Of a stretch of 64,000 nucleotides of DNA, positions 17,358-27,770 are shown piece by piece (position 1 is the first letter of the stretch; each line of letters opens with the position of its first letter). Below the pieces are notes generated by a model, which did no database searches, had not been told where the DNA came from, and saw only the letters and a list, made by a program, of their open reading frames with translations. The translations under genes were made by a program, and so were the position numbers. The stretch is taken from contig CAMDHO010000002.1 of the NCBI GenBank assembly GCA_945898205.1, positions 19,553 to 83,552 of the forward strand, written 5' to 3'. Origin of the DNA: Chlamydia trachomatis (lineage in GTDB: Bacteria; Chlamydiota; Chlamydiia; Chlamydiales; Rhabdochlamydiaceae).

Positions 17358-19109
17358 ATGTCTAAAAATTCAAAATACGATTGGACCGATAGTCAAATAA
17401 TCGACGACATCGCTTTTCAGGAAGAAGACGCTAACCAATTTAAAAAATTATTACAGAAAAAAGAAGAGAACTCAACAGAAGGTTGCATTGCATCCATGAG
17501 TTCCGGCCAAATCCTAAAGGGAACTATTGTAGAGATAACAAAGGATTTTGTTGTTATCGACGTGGGTCTAAAATCTGAAGGACTAGTGCCAATTAGTGAA
17601 TTCTCAGACCTTAAAGAACTTATTTTAGGTGGCGAATCTGAAGTTTATCTCGACCAAACAGAAGGTGCAGACGGCCAAATTATTCTTTCTCGTGAAAAAG
17701 CAAGAAGACAAAGACAATGGGAACACATTAGCACTAACTGCAATGAAGGATCTATTGTTCGAGGAAAAGTCATACGTAAAGTCAAGGGTGGCTTGATGGT
17801 AGATATTGGGATGGAAGCTTTCCTTCCTGGATCTCAGATCGATAATAAGCGAATTAAGAATCTCGACGAATATATTGGTCATGAATTTGAATTTAAAATC
17901 CTAAAAATCAACGGCGAAAGAAAAAACATTGTTGTTTCTCGTCGTGAAATTTTAGAAGAAGAAAGAATTTCAAGAAAAGCTGAACTCTTAGACAATATCC
18001 AAGAAGGTGAAATCCGCATCGGCGTCGTAAAAAACATTACAGATTTCGGTGTATTCCTTGATCTTGATGGAATTGATGGACTCCTCCACATTACAGACAT
18101 GACATGGAAAAGAATTAAACATCCTTCTGAAATGGTTCAACTAGGCCAAGAATTAGAAGTTGTTATCTTACATGTTGATAAAGAAAAAGGGCGAGTAGCT
18201 CTTGGAATGAAGCAAAAAGAAACTAATCCATGGGAAGAAATCGAAAAAAGATATCCTGTTGGAACAAAAGTACATGGAAAAATTGTCAACTTAGTTCCTT
18301 ACGGTGCTTTTATTGAAATTGAAGCTGGAATCGAAGGTCTTATTCACGTTTCCGAAATGTCTTGGGTAAAGAACGTTTCAGATCCTTGTGAAATTGTAAA
18401 AAAAGGTGATGAAGTAGACGCAATCGTTCTTTCCATCCAGAAAGAAGAAGGGAAGATCTCTTTAGGGATCAAGCAAACTGGAAAAAATCCTTGGGACAAT
18501 GTTGATGAAAAATATCCTATTGGAAGTGTTGTTCAAGCTGAAATTCGCAATTTAACCAACTATGGCGCCTTTGTAGAGCTAGAGCCTGGAATTGACGGAC
18601 TCATTCACATTTCAGATTTAAGCTGGATCAAAAAAATATCGCACCCATCTGAAGTTCTGAAAAAAGGTGATAAAGTAGACTCTATCGTTTTGTCAGTAGA
18701 TAAAGAAAGCAAAAAGATTACTCTAGGAATAAAACAACTCACTAATAATCCTTGGGAATCCATTGAGAAAAAAATTCCAGTTGGAAGCCTTGTAGAGGGT
18801 GTTGTTTCTAAAATTACAGCCTTTGGCGCCTTTGTAGAACTAACGAATGGAATTGAAGCACTTGTTCACGTAACAGAAATATCTGACCAACCTTTTGGGA
18901 AAATAGAAGATGCTGTGAATAAAGGCGATGTTATTACAGCAAAAGTCATCAAACTAGATCCTGAACATAAAAAAATTGCTTTATCTATGAAAGAACATAT
19001 TATAGATGAAAATAAATACAACCGAGATGACATTGTTATAGGAGATTCCAAAGCTTCTCCTAAAAAGAAAAAGAAAGAAGAATCTAAGGAAGAAAGCGAA
19101 GAAGGCTAA
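17358..19109 (+). CDS. rpsA: 30S ribosomal protein S1
   Basis: Ribosomal mRNA-binding protein with six S1/OB repeats across 583 residues; repeats 3-6 are well conserved, each with an 'xGxFVEL...GxxGLxHxSxxSW' pattern. It begins the rpsA-nusA-infB-rbfA-truB series known from Chlamydia. I choose ATG 17358 because AGGAG lies about 11 nt upstream and the product begins MSKNSKYDW, as in chlamydial S1; upstream ATGs at 17292 and 17328 lack a ribosome-binding site. The Lys/Glu-rich tail is typical. A long hairpin follows. Confidence 0.97.
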   Translation: MSKNSKYDWTDSQIIDDIAFQEEDANQFKKLLQKKEENSTEGCIASMSSGQILKGTIVEITKDFVVIDVGLKSEGLVPISEFSDLKELILGGESEVYLDQTEGADGQIILSREKARRQRQWEHISTNCNEGSIVRGKVIRKVKGGLMVDIGMEAFLPGSQIDNKRIKNLDEYIGHEFEFKILKINGERKNIVVSRREILEEERISRKAELLDNIQEGEIRIGVVKNITDFGVFLDLDGIDGLLHITDMTWKRIKHPSEMVQLGQELEVVILHVDKEKGRVALGMKQKETNPWEEIEKRYPVGTKVHGKIVNLVPYGAFIEIEAGIEGLIHVSEMSWVKNVSDPCEIVKKGDEVDAIVLSIQKEEGKISLGIKQTGKNPWDNVDEKYPIGSVVQAEIRNLTNYGAFVELEPGIDGLIHISDLSWIKKISHPSEVLKKGDKVDSIVLSVDKESKKITLGIKQLTNNPWESIEKKIPVGSLVEGVVSKITAFGAFVELTNGIEALVHVTEISDQPFGKIEDAVNKGDVITAKVIKLDPEHKKIALSMKEHIIDENKYNRDDIVIGDSKASPKKKKKEESKEESEEG

Positions 19110-19138
19110 CCTTTTATAGCTTTTACCGAATGAAAGCC

Positions 19139-19180
19139 AAATTCACTTAGGCAATTCTTTTGAATTGCCTAAGTGAATTT
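19139..19180 (+). terminator. Hairpin after rpsA
   Basis: A perfect 19-bp inverted repeat (19139-19157 and 19162-19180) with a TTTT loop, 30 nt after the rpsA stop. The tail after the stem is not T-rich, but the right arm itself ends GAATTT. It is the probable transcription terminator or a processing/attenuation site ahead of nusA. Confidence 0.65.
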
Positions 19181-19370
19181 ATACCAGATGTTTTTTGATG
19201 GTTGATTAGATAAACCGTTAATTAACATTGAAAATGATATATTCCCCAGATAACTGGGCATTGCGAATAATCGCTTTAAGGGGGGGCATCTATTCCCCAT
19301 TTTTTAACTTAATAGAGGAGCACGCTTCCTCCGACAGTTTAAAACTGTAGGTTTCCGCGTGTTAATTTTA

Positions 19371-20642
19371 ATGAATAAAGATTTAGTCGCCATTTTCGAA
19401 TACCTTGAACGAGAAAAAGGAATCAAAAGGCATATTATCATTAGTGCTATCGAAGAAGCTCTCCGGGCTGCGGCTCGAAAAAGTGTGAAGAATCTTATCA
19501 ATGTATCTGTTAGCATTAATCACAAAACAGGCGCTATTGAAGTCATAGCTCAAAAAGAAGTCGTCGATGTTGTAACCATTCCCGACGAAGAAATTTCTTT
19601 AGAAGACGCTCAAGTTCTTGACCCAAATGCTGAAATTGGACAATGGATTGATTTAACTGTTACACCTGCAGACTTTGGGCGCGTTGCCGCACAAGCTGCA
19701 AGACAAATTATTTCTCAAAAGATTAAAGGGGCAGAAAGAGATGTAATCTATGAGGAATACCGTCACCGGATCAATGAAATCATTTCTGGCACTGTAAAGC
19801 GCGTTATAAAGGGCTCTACTCTCATCGTTGATTTAGGAAAAGTAGAAGGGATTCTTCCTGATCGCTTTTATCCAAAAACAGAAAAATACGCTGTTGGGGA
19901 ACGTGTTCAAGCTCTTTTATACGAAGTAAAAGACACTGAAAATGGCGGCGCTGAAGTTGTTCTTTCAAGAAGTCATCCTGAATTTGTAGGGCAACTATTT
20001 CTATTAGAAGTTCCAGAGTTAAAAGATGGAACTATAACTATTGAAAGAATCGTACGAGATCCCGGATATCGAACCAAGCTAGCAGTTAGCTCTTCCGATT
20101 CTAGAGTTGATCCTGTTGGAGCATGTGTTGGAGTTCGAGGAACTCGAGTAAAAAACATCATTAGAGAATTGAATAATGAAAAAATTGACATTATGCCCTA
20201 TTCAGATGATCCTATTAAGCTTCTTCAAAATTCCTTATCTCCTATTGAAGCAAAAAAACTCTTTCTTTCTGAAGATAAGAAAGCTGTTTTTGTGGTTGTA
20301 GATGATGAACAATACCCTATAGTCCTTGGGAAAAGAGGCATGAATGCTCGCCTCAATGGAGAACTTATAGGATTAGAGATTCAAATTCAAAAATGGAGCG
20401 AATATCAAGATTCAATGAAAATTGAAAGAGATCAATTAGTATCTCAAGACGATCCAGAACTTGATCAAGAATTAACAATCGAAGGACTTAGCCCTTTAAT
20501 TGTAGAATGCTTGATTAGTGCAGGATACGACACATTAAGAAAAGTGTTAAGTGCGACAACTCTAGAGCTATCCGCCATCCCTGAAATTAGCATGGAAATG
20601 GCAGACAACATCTTAGAGAAAATTAGAAAAAAAAGGACATAA
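19371..20642 (+). CDS. nusA: Transcription termination/antitermination factor NusA
   Basis: RNA-polymerase-associated factor controlling pausing, termination and antitermination. The 423 residues comprise the N-terminal RNAP-binding domain (1-125), an S1 domain (about 130-195), two KH domains (the first with SRSHPEFVGQLF before it and DPVGACVGVRGTRVKNI, the second with VVDDEQYPIVLGKRGMNARLN), and one C-terminal HhH-like repeat. I use ATG 19371 (MNKDLVAIFEYLE), which matches chlamydial NusA; a start four codons earlier is less likely. The 3' end abuts infB by 3 nt. Confidence 0.97.
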   Translation: MNKDLVAIFEYLEREKGIKRHIIISAIEEALRAAARKSVKNLINVSVSINHKTGAIEVIAQKEVVDVVTIPDEEISLEDAQVLDPNAEIGQWIDLTVTPADFGRVAAQAARQIISQKIKGAERDVIYEEYRHRINEIISGTVKRVIKGSTLIVDLGKVEGILPDRFYPKTEKYAVGERVQALLYEVKDTENGGAEVVLSRSHPEFVGQLFLLEVPELKDGTITIERIVRDPGYRTKLAVSSSDSRVDPVGACVGVRGTRVKNIIRELNNEKIDIMPYSDDPIKLLQNSLSPIEAKKLFLSEDKKAVFVVVDDEQYPIVLGKRGMNARLNGELIGLEIQIQKWSEYQDSMKIERDQLVSQDDPELDQELTIEGLSPLIVECLISAGYDTLRKVLSATTLELSAIPEISMEMADNILEKIRKKRT

Positions 20643-20645
20643 CCG

Positions 20646-23336
20646 TTGGCCAAAAACCTGAAACTCAATATTAAAAATACGCAATTAGCGGAAGCTCTAA
20701 AACTTAATCTCCCCAAAAAACCTGCTGTGGGAAAAAAGGCAAAAGAAGTTTCAGCTGAGGAACCGGCCGAGACAGCCTCTGTTCCTACGCCTTTGGAAAC
20801 GGTTAGTTTACCTCTACCTAAGAACGACGAAGTAGCTAAGGTTGAGGTTCCTATTGAAGCTCCGCTTGATATCAAAACTCCTGAAGCTAGGATTTCCGAA
20901 CAAATGACTGTTCAACCAGAAAAACAAGAAGAAGCCTCTCCTCAAAAAAGGATGCTACCTGGATTTGTTAAAAAAAGTCCCGATTATTCTAGACCGCAAG
21001 AACCCCGGTCCTATCCTAGAAAAGATGCGGATAATGCAGCGCCTCAAAGACCTTCTGAAAGCAGACCTGCCTATCCTCAGCGTCCTTTCCAAGACAGATC
21101 TTCTGAAAGCAGACCCGCATATACTCCGCGACCGCCTCTAGATCGTCCTGCTTCAACAACACCTGCTTCGACAACGCCTTCGTCTTCTACGGGAGCTGCT
21201 TATCCAGTAGGGCCTAATTATCCTGTAAAAAGAACTGGACCCCCTCCTGCTGCCAGACCTCCTTTTAGAAGAGAAACCACCACTGAATTTAAACCATTCC
21301 TCAGTAGAAAACCAATTATTCCGATTAAAGAACCTAGTTTAAAAGAAATCCCTCAGCAACATCAGGTTTATAAAAAACCTGGAGCACAAGCTGGCGACTT
21401 TAATAAAAAAGTAGTTCCTGGGAAAGAAGTTAAACCCTTAAAGAAAACCTCTTTTGATTCAAGGGATAAGCAAGGGCTTAGATCTTTTGATGATGAAAAA
21501 TGGAAAAAACGTCGCCCCATTAAAACAAAAAGTCAACTTGCAGAAGAAGTTATCCGACCTAAACAACTTAAGATTAGACTTCCCATTACAATTAAAGATC
21601 TAGCTGTTGAGATGAAACTTAAAGCTTCTCAACTCGTGGCAAAACTCTTTATGCAAGGTGTTGTTGCTACATTGAATGATTACCTTGATGATGAAACGAC
21701 TATTCAACTTCTTGGACAGGACTTTGAGTGTGAAATTACAATCGATACAACAGAAGAAAAGCGATTACGTATCACAGATAAAACAATTAAAGAAGAGATT
21801 CTCGAGACTGACAGTTCTCTTCTTCTATTAAGACCCCCTGTTGTTACTTTCATGGGGCACGTAGATCATGGCAAAACAAGCCTTATTGATGCTATCCGAA
21901 AGACTAATACTGCCGCTACAGAAGCTGGCGCGATCACTCAACACATTGGAGCTTTTAAATGCCATACGGCTATTGGGGAAATTACAATCCTTGACACTCC
22001 GGGCCATGAAGCCTTTTCAGCTATGAGAGAACGTGGGGCTGATGTCACCGATATCGTCGTTTTGGTTGTTGCTGGTGATGAAGGGATTAAACAACAAACA
22101 ATTGAGGCTATACAACAAGCTCAAAAAGCAAACGTCCCTCTTATTGTTGCTTTAAACAAATGTGACAAACCCAACTTTGATCCAGAAACTGCATACCGTC
22201 AACTTGCAGATCAAAATCTTCTACCTGAAGCTTGGGGTGGAGCTGTTATCACAGTTAATTGCTCGGCTGTATCTGGAGCTGGGATCAAAGATCTTTTGGA
22301 AATGCTTGCTTTACAGTCTGAAATTTTAGAGCTGCGTGCCAATCCAAACTCTAGAGCTCGTGGTAGCGTAATTGAATCTGAAATGCATAAAGGACTTGGG
22401 ACTATTGCAACTCTTCTTGTTCAAAACGGAACACTTCGAGTTGGAGATGCTCTTGTATTTGACCAATTTTACGCACGAGTCAAAACTATGCATGATGAAG
22501 ACGGAAAAGAACTGCTTTCTGCAGGTCCTTCTACCCCTGTAAAAATTACAGGCCTTTCTGGATTTCCTGACGCCGGCAGTGAGTTTATTGCCGTAAAAGA
22601 TGAAAAAGAGGCTAAAGACATTTCTGAAAAGAGAAATGAAGGCCGTCAGCTGAAAGTTCTTCATCAAATTAAGAATACCTCACTAGAGAACTTATTACAA
22701 AATAAAGCCGATGCGGCCTGTAAAAAAACAATTAATCTTATTTTAAAAGCTGACGTACAAGGATCTTTAGCTGCTTTAAAAACCTCTTTACGCAAAATCC
22801 CTTCTACTAAAGTAGAACTTAACTTTGTCTCTGAAGGAGTCGGAGAGATTTCCGAGTCGGATATTCTATTTGCAGCAACGTCCAAAGCTACAATTTTGGG
22901 ATTCCATACAAAAATAGAAAGTCACGCAGAAAATCTAATTAAGCAAAATAAAATTACTATTTGCCTCCACGACATTATCTATCACGCTGTGGATGATATA
23001 AAAAAGATCATGCTTGCAAGCCTAGACAAAATTGCACAAGAAAATGAAAGAGGAGAAGCTAGTGTAAAAACGGTCTTCAAATCTTCTCAACTCGGTAATA
23101 TTGCAGGATGTCAAGTAGCTGACGGAACCATTAAAAGAAGTTATCATGCGCGACTAGTTCGTAATAAAGAAGTCATTTGGAAAGGTCCTATTGCTTCTTT
23201 AAAACGTATGAAAGAAGACGTAAAAGAAGTATTAAAAGGATATGAATGTGGAATTCTTCTTCAAGGATTCACTGACTTTAAAGAAGGTGACGTTATTCAA
23301 TCCTACGAAATCACTTACCTTCAACAGGAACTTTAA
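20646..23336 (+). CDS. infB: Translation initiation factor IF-2
   Basis: GTPase that brings initiator tRNA to the 30S subunit. At 896 residues it has a long Pro/Ser/Arg-rich N-terminal region (about 1-290), the IF2_N fold (about 300-350), and the G domain beginning GHVDHGKTS (from residue 404) with DTPGHEAF and NKCDKP. Domains II-IV follow (for example [10 protein letters not shown] and [11 protein letters not shown]). The start is TTG at 20646, supported by AAGGA 9 nt upstream and by the match of the first residues to chlamydial IF-2. It lies 3 nt after nusA. Confidence 0.97.
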   Translation: MAKNLKLNIKNTQLAEALKLNLPKKPAVGKKAKEVSAEEPAETASVPTPLETVSLPLPKNDEVAKVEVPIEAPLDIKTPEARISEQMTVQPEKQEEASPQKRMLPGFVKKSPDYSRPQEPRSYPRKDADNAAPQRPSESRPAYPQRPFQDRSSESRPAYTPRPPLDRPASTTPASTTPSSSTGAAYPVGPNYPVKRTGPPPAARPPFRRETTTEFKPFLSRKPIIPIKEPSLKEIPQQHQVYKKPGAQAGDFNKKVVPGKEVKPLKKTSFDSRDKQGLRSFDDEKWKKRRPIKTKSQLAEEVIRPKQLKIRLPITIKDLAVEMKLKASQLVAKLFMQGVVATLNDYLDDETTIQLLGQDFECEITIDTTEEKRLRITDKTIKEEILETDSSLLLLRPPVVTFMGHVDHGKTSLIDAIRKTNTAATEAGAITQHIGAFKCHTAIGEITILDTPGHEAFSAMRERGADVTDIVVLVVAGDEGIKQQTIEAIQQAQKANVPLIVALNKCDKPNFDPETAYRQLADQNLLPEAWGGAVITVNCSAVSGAGIKDLLEMLALQSEILELRANPNSRARGSVIESEMHKGLGTIATLLVQNGTLRVGDALVFDQFYARVKTMHDEDGKELLSAGPSTPVKITGLSGFPDAGSEFIAVKDEKEAKDISEKRNEGRQLKVLHQIKNTSLENLLQNKADAACKKTINLILKADVQGSLAALKTSLRKIPSTKVELNFVSEGVGEISESDILFAATSKATILGFHTKIESHAENLIKQNKITICLHDIIYHAVDDIKKIMLASLDKIAQENERGEASVKTVFKSSQLGNIAGCQVADGTIKRSYHARLVRNKEVIWKGPIASLKRMKEDVKEVLKGYECGILLQGFTDFKEGDVIQSYEITYLQQEL

Positions 23337-23344
23337 AAAAATAT

Positions 23345-23731
23345 ATGCCTCCAAGAAAACGTTCAGTTAGATTAAACTCCCTCTTAAAAGAGGTAATTTC
23401 AGAAGTTGTACGCAATGATGTCAGAGATCCTAGATTAGGATCTCTGGTCACTGTAACTTCTGTAGATATCACAAATGATTTACAATTTGCTAAAGTGTAT
23501 ATCAGTGTGATCGGCTCTCCAGAAGAAAAAAAAGAGACAATTGAAGCTCTTCAATCCGCTGCTGGATTTGTTGCAATCCTCTCATCTAGAAAAGTTGTCA
23601 TGCGGTTTTTTCCCGCTTTGACTTTTAAACTGGATGAATCTGTAGACAAATACATGGCTATTGACAATCTTTTAGGAAGACTTAATGCAGAACAAAACAC
23701 AAGGCCATCTACCCGTGAATCTACTGAATAG
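23345..23731 (+). CDS. rbfA: 30S ribosome-binding factor A
   Basis: Assists late maturation of the 30S subunit and 16S rRNA 5' end. The 128 residues match the family length. The features RLNSLLKEVISEVVRNDVRDPRLGSLVTVTSVDIT (split by helix and strand) and LQFAKVYISV are typical, with the KH-like AxG region partly changed. It sits 8 nt after infB, and its last 47 nt overlap the start of truB in another frame. Confidence 0.94.
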   Translation: MPPRKRSVRLNSLLKEVISEVVRNDVRDPRLGSLVTVTSVDITNDLQFAKVYISVIGSPEEKKETIEALQSAAGFVAILSSRKVVMRFFPALTFKLDESVDKYMAIDNLLGRLNAEQNTRPSTRESTE

Positions 23732-24434
23732 TCCCGCTGGAGTCCTCTTGCTAAACAAGCCTAAAGGGAAAACTTCTTTTAGTCTTGTTTCAGCACTACG
23801 TAAAGCATGTAACGTACAAAAAGTAGGACATGCAGGCACTCTTGATCCTTTTGCTTCTGGGGTGATGATCCTTCTTGTCGGAAAACAATTCACACGTCTT
23901 TCCGACCGTTTTCTACTTCAAAACAAAGAATATGAGGCAACTTTACGTCTTGGGATTCGAACAGATTCTTATGACTGTGATGGTAAAATCCTTCAAGAAT
24001 CTACCGTTATCCCCTCTCAAGAATCTATCTTAGAAATTCTTTCAACTTTCCAAGGTGATCTTTTACAGATTCCTCCTATGTTTTCAGCAAAAAAAGTTAA
24101 CGGAAAAAAGCTTTATGAACTTGCTCGTAAGGGCATTGAAATCGAAAGAGCTGCCGTTTCCGTAAATGTCCAAATTCAATTTATAAGCTACGACTACCCT
24201 TCCCTTAAAATTCATGTAGCTTGCTCTAAAGGCACCTATATCAGAAGTTTAGCAGAAGATATCGGTATAGCTTTAACTTGTGGGGCTCATCTATCAGATC
24301 TTATGCGCACAAAGTCAGGAGATTTCCATCTTAAGGACTGCTTTGACGGATCTCTTCTTTCCACTCCCGGCATTGCATCCTCCCTTCCTTTTCTTTCTGT
24401 ATCTGATCTTCCTTTTTTACAAAGTCTAGATTGA
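23685..24434 (+). CDS. truB: tRNA pseudouridine(55) synthase
   Basis: Makes pseudouridine 55 in the T loop of tRNAs. The catalytic Asp lies in GHAGTLDPFASGVM, followed by EYEATLRLGIRTDSYDCDG and the SCSKGTYIRSLAEDIG-type motif (ACSKGTYIRSLAEDIG). Length is 249, a short form without the C-terminal PUA extension, as in Chlamydia. ATG 23685 has AGGAAG 5 nt upstream and gives an N-terminus of normal length, so the 47-nt overlap with rbfA appears real; GTG at 23715 is an alternative. ribF, which follows truB in Chlamydia, is absent here. Confidence 0.94.
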   Translation: MQNKTQGHLPVNLLNSPAGVLLLNKPKGKTSFSLVSALRKACNVQKVGHAGTLDPFASGVMILLVGKQFTRLSDRFLLQNKEYEATLRLGIRTDSYDCDGKILQESTVIPSQESILEILSTFQGDLLQIPPMFSAKKVNGKKLYELARKGIEIERAAVSVNVQIQFISYDYPSLKIHVACSKGTYIRSLAEDIGIALTCGAHLSDLMRTKSGDFHLKDCFDGSLLSTPGIASSLPFLSVSDLPFLQSLD

Positions 24435-25305
24435 AAATGAAAAATATTTAGATTTTACAGTTTTTTTCCCTTCTAGTTAGCATTGACTATCTACTGCTGT
24501 TATAAGCAGTTCGACCCGTCTTCTAAATCCTTGGGCTATTAGCTCTTCTTACGCTGCATTATTAACCTCCCCTTCACCCAAGTTAAGTGGCATGCTCTAT
24601 GAAAACCGTGATGAAGTTGACCTCTTTCGTCACTAGAATTAAAAATTAGACGACCGTTTTTACAGAGTTTAGAATTTGACTTGATATGTTGAGAGCCTTA
24701 TAAACCTAGAAACAGCATAAATAGCACGCTCGTAGGTGTATTTTACTTTCATAAACACCTTATATTAAGAGGTAAAAGCGTCTATAAAACATCCCGCCTG
24801 AGACCGAATTTCAATCTCGCAAAGAGTGAACTGCATAAAATTAATTTAAATTATTGATGTTTATATATTTACGCCTTTATTTTCAGGGAAATTGAAGCGA
24901 ATCTGCTGTTTCTAGGATAAATTAAGCTTTGATTTTCTTCCGCTTTTTTTGGCTTCTGTCATAAAGAGTTTTTCCCTCTTCACTATTAGCCCGAGTTTCC
25001 CACGAAAACCTCTCTATGATAAGTTTGTAAACATCTAAAGATTAAAGCATTGCAACGCTTCAGTAAAGTTTCTTTAGTCATTCATCTTAAGTAACTTAAA
25101 AACTTTTAACTTCTTTAGTGTCAATAAATCTTCACTAGACAGGAAATCAAAAGAAACTGGAGAGAGTAAGCAGATCTTTTAGATTGGGTAAAACACGATT
25201 ATAGAACGATAGACAGTAAAAAAAAATTTAACTAGTTCTGGCATCAAAATAGTAGCACAATAAATGCAACTGGATTAACTTGTGCAAAACGAAGCGAGGA
25301 GGAAT
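24435..25305. other. Gene-free stretch with short repeats
   Basis: About 870 bp without a credible gene. It holds a 6-bp-stem hairpin at 24493-24510, one copy of CCTAGAAACAGC (24705-24716), the inverted copy GCTGTTTCTAGGATAA (24905-24920), and the left arm of a 16-bp inverted repeat (25162-25177) whose partner lies in the intron remnant at 26649-26664. It looks like decayed mobile or intron-related DNA placed between truB and the DUF3050 gene. Confidence 0.5.
25162..25177 (+). repeat. Left arm of a 16-bp inverted repeat flanking the DUF3050 gene
   Basis: GAGAGTAAGCAGATCT here is the exact reverse complement of AGATCTGCTTACTCTC at 26649-26664. The right arm is also the 3' side of intron domain VI. 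The pair encloses about 1.5 kb containing only the DUF3050 gene. Confidence 0.7.
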
Positions 25306-26106
25306 ATGAACGAGCGGTTGGACGAAATAAAAAAAGCAACTGAACCTTTCAGGCAAAAAATCATCCATCATAAAGTATACTCGGCAATTAACACTATTGA
25401 AGACCTTAAAGTCTTTATGCAATACCACATTTACGCCGTTTGGGATTTTATGTCTTTGCTAAAAACTTTGCAAAACAATTTTACCTGTACTTCTGTTCCC
25501 TGGTTTCCCAAAGGTTACGCGGACACGGGATACCTCATCAATGAGATCGTTGTCGGAGAAGAATCTGACATAGATAGCTTCGGTAATAGAAAGAGCCATT
25601 TTGAATTATATTTGGATGCTATGCGCCAATGCGGAGCAGACACATCTCCAATAGAAAGATTTATAGAGAGCTTAAGGAGGACAAAAGATCGTGAGTTAGC
25701 ATTTCAAGCTGCTGATACACCTCAGAGAGCTCGAGATTTTGTTGATTTTACATTTAAACTTATTGAGAGCTCCAAAGGCTATTTACAGTCCGTTGTTTTT
25801 ACCTTTGGACGTGAAGACTTGATTCCAAGAATGTTTCTTTCTATCGTAAATAACATATCCAAAAACTTCCCAGATAGCGTTGCCATTTTTAAATATTATC
25901 TTGAAAGACATATTGAGGTTGATGGTGGCCATCATAGCCATCTCGCGTTAGAAATGACGTCCAATCTTTGTGGTTCAAACGACCAATTTTGGGAAGAGTC
26001 AAAGCTGGTTGCGATAGAATCTCTAGAGAAGCGGATAAACCTGTGGGATGCTGCCTATGAGAGCATACTAGCATCCCAACAAAAAAATGAAAGCAAGAAA
26101 GGATGA
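25306..26106 (+). CDS. DUF3050 family protein (haem-oxygenase-like fold)
   Basis: A 266-residue helical protein of the DUF3050 type, a family predicted to adopt the haem-oxygenase/TenA-like all-helical fold with a di-metal site. Family-like text includes HHKVYSAINTIEDLKVFMQYHIYAVWDFM and the His/Glu-rich EVDGGHHSHLALEM (both shown in parts). The His-rich motif and E.H pairs suggest iron binding. ATG 25306 is preceded by GAGGAGGAAT, the strongest Shine-Dalgarno site in the window and unlike most neighbours. An upstream GTG at 25282 is less likely. Isolated between repeat-rich, gene-free flanks, it is probably acquired. The function is unknown. Confidence 0.8.
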   Translation: MNERLDEIKKATEPFRQKIIHHKVYSAINTIEDLKVFMQYHIYAVWDFMSLLKTLQNNFTCTSVPWFPKGYADTGYLINEIVVGEESDIDSFGNRKSHFELYLDAMRQCGADTSPIERFIESLRRTKDRELAFQAADTPQRARDFVDFTFKLIESSKGYLQSVVFTFGREDLIPRMFLSIVNNISKNFPDSVAIFKYYLERHIEVDGGHHSHLALEMTSNLCGSNDQFWEESKLVAIESLEKRINLWDAAYESILASQQKNESKKG

Positions 26107-26347
26107 CAGTAAAGCCTCCTCGAAGATGAATATTTCACGGATTTCCGAAAAATCGGCGAACGACTTCACAAGAACACAAACCAAAAGGAAACCTTAGTTA
26201 AATGTTTATAACATATTATGTTATTATCCTAGAAACAGCGTGTCCTTCCGTTTGGATTGAGTGAAAGTTAAATAGAGACTTGGAAGCTTTTAGTATTTGT
26301 GGTCTTTTGGATTTTCGAGCTTTTCAGCTTCAGCCACGCAGCACAGG

Positions 26348-26366
26348 AAGGCAAAGGCCTTTTTTA
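26348..26366 (+). terminator. Short GC-rich hairpin with T tract
   Basis: AAGGC-AAAG-GCCTT followed directly by a run of T residues. It lies 240 nt after the DUF3050 stop and could end its transcript. Confidence 0.4.
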
Positions 26367-26588
26367 TCTTGGCATGATTTTGCCTGAGAGCTCTTTTGCA
26401 GAACTAAGCCAAATCTCAATCGAGATACTGAGAAATGGAATGTTTTTTTTGGAATTGTGAAAGCTCTAGATGGGAGATTTTAACTCTCGCAACGTAAAGT
26501 AATTTTTACATATCACACCAAGGTAAAATCACAATTTTACATAAGAATCGAACTTACCGGACTCTCAAGAACGGTCTTTGAGGTGGGA

Positions 26589-26664
26589 CAAGCTGCGTGA
26601 TAGGAAACTATCACGCACGGTTCCTATGAGGAGCCTATCTTAGCAATGAGATCTGCTTACTCTC
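26589..26664 (+). ncRNA. Group II intron domain V and VI remnant
   Basis: Domain V is recognisable at 26590-26622: lower helix AAGCTG with CGGTT including the AGC triad, a 2-nt bulge CA (26616-26617), an 8-bp upper helix CGTGATAG/CTATCACG and a GAAA tetraloop. Domain VI follows: GAGGAGC (26628-26634) pairs with GCTT-A-CTC (26655-26662), leaving A26659 bulged as the expected branch point. No reverse-transcriptase/maturase gene is present, so this is an ORF-less or truncated intron. The 5' end was not identified. Confidence 0.65.
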
Positions 26665-26760
26665 CCCGATTTATTGATATCTGACCTATCTTTTTTTATT
26701 CAGGTGTTGCACTTCAGGCTTGAATCGGCGGTATAATTAAATAGTAACCTGAAGTAAATA

Positions 26761-26787
26761 ATGTCGCTTTTCAAAAGTGACATTTTA
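26761..26787 (+). terminator. Hairpin terminator
   Basis: ATGTCGCTT and AAGTGACAT form a 9-bp stem with one G-U pair and a TTCAA loop, followed by TTTAA. It separates the intron remnant from the menB promoter. Confidence 0.45.
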
Positions 26788-26869
26788 ACTTAGCGGAAAC
26801 CTGTGACTTTTCCACCTAATTTCAACATAACTTGGACTCAAAAACCTAACACAACGCCTCAACTTCCGA

Positions 26870-26898
26870 TTGACAACATTTAATTCATCCCTTACATT
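26870..26898 (+). promoter_or_regulatory. Sigma-70-like promoter of menB
   Basis: TTGACA at 26870-26875, a 17-nt spacer and TACATT at 26893-26898, about 33 nt before the menB ATG. It has a perfect -35 hexamer and a 4/6 match at -10. Confidence 0.5.
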
Positions 26899-26931
26899 TT
26901 CGACTTAAAACATCCTACTTAGGGCCCTATT

Positions 26932-27765
26932 ATGCAAGCTACATTAGAATCTGTCGAATGGATCTATTCCGGAAGTTACCAAGATATTACTTATCATAAA
27001 TCGCAGGGAATGGCAAAAATCACCATTAACCGTCCCGAAGTCAGAAACGCCTTTCGCCCTCTTACTGTCAAAGAAATGTCGCACGCCCTTCTCAACGCTA
27101 GAGAAGATCATAAAATCGGAGTTATCATTCTAACAGGGGCGGGAAAAGAAGCCTTTTGCTCAGGCGGTGATCAGAGAGTTCGTCAAGAAGCTGGATATCA
27201 AGATGAAGAAGGCGTACAAAGACTTAATGTTCTCGACTTTCAAAGAGAAATTCGAACCTGCCCTAAACCTGTCATTGCAATGGTTGCTGGCTATGCTATC
27301 GGGGGAGGCAATGTCCTCCATATCGTTTGCGACTTAACTATTGCCGCTGATAATGCCATTTTTGGTCAAGTTGGGCCTAAAGTAGGCTCTTTTGATGGAG
27401 GATTTGGATCAAGTTATTTAGCAAGGCTTGTCGGACAAAAAAAGGCTCGAGAAATTTGGTATCTCTGTAAACAGTACTCTGCAGAAGAAGCTCTTTCTAT
27501 GGGCCTTATCAACTGTGTTGTTCCCTATGAAAAACTAGAAGAAACAACCATTGAATGGTGCCAAACAATCTTACAACACTCCCCCTTAGCTCTCCGATGC
27601 CTTAAATCCGCATTCAATGCCGACTGCGACGGGCAAACTGGCATCCAAGAATTAGCTGGCAATGCCACCTTACTCTACTATATGTCCGAAGAAGCACAAG
27701 AGGGGCATAAAGCCTTTTTAGAAAAAAGAAAACCCGACTTTAGTTGTTTTCCAAAAAGACCTTAA
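26932..27765 (+). CDS. menB: 1,4-dihydroxy-2-naphthoyl-CoA synthase
   Basis: Ring-closing step of the classical menaquinone pathway, converting o-succinylbenzoyl-CoA to DHNA-CoA. The 277-residue crotonase-fold protein is very close to typical Men[63 protein letters not shown] and LNADCDG-like [19 protein letters not shown]. No other men gene is in the window. Ndh-2 at 51712 would reduce the menaquinone made by this pathway. GGG occurs before the ATG. Environmental chlamydiae use the MenB route, unlike the futalosine route of Chlamydiaceae. Confidence 0.97.
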   Translation: MQATLESVEWIYSGSYQDITYHKSQGMAKITINRPEVRNAFRPLTVKEMSHALLNAREDHKIGVIILTGAGKEAFCSGGDQRVRQEAGYQDEEGVQRLNVLDFQREIRTCPKPVIAMVAGYAIGGGNVLHIVCDLTIAADNAIFGQVGPKVGSFDGGFGSSYLARLVGQKKAREIWYLCKQYSAEEALSMGLINCVVPYEKLEETTIEWCQTILQHSPLALRCLKSAFNADCDGQTGIQELAGNATLLYYMSEEAQEGHKAFLEKRKPDFSCFPKRP

Positions 27766-27770
27766 GAAAT

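Larger units (their letters stand above)
26107..26931 (+). other. Non-coding stretch downstream of DUF3050 gene
   Basis: About 825 bp with no open gene. It contains TTATCCTAGAAACAGC at 26224-26239 (inverted copy at 24905), a small terminator-like hairpin at 26348-26365, a group II intron domain V/VI at 26589-26664, a second hairpin at 26761-26783, and a sigma-70-like promoter before menB. Confidence 0.55.
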
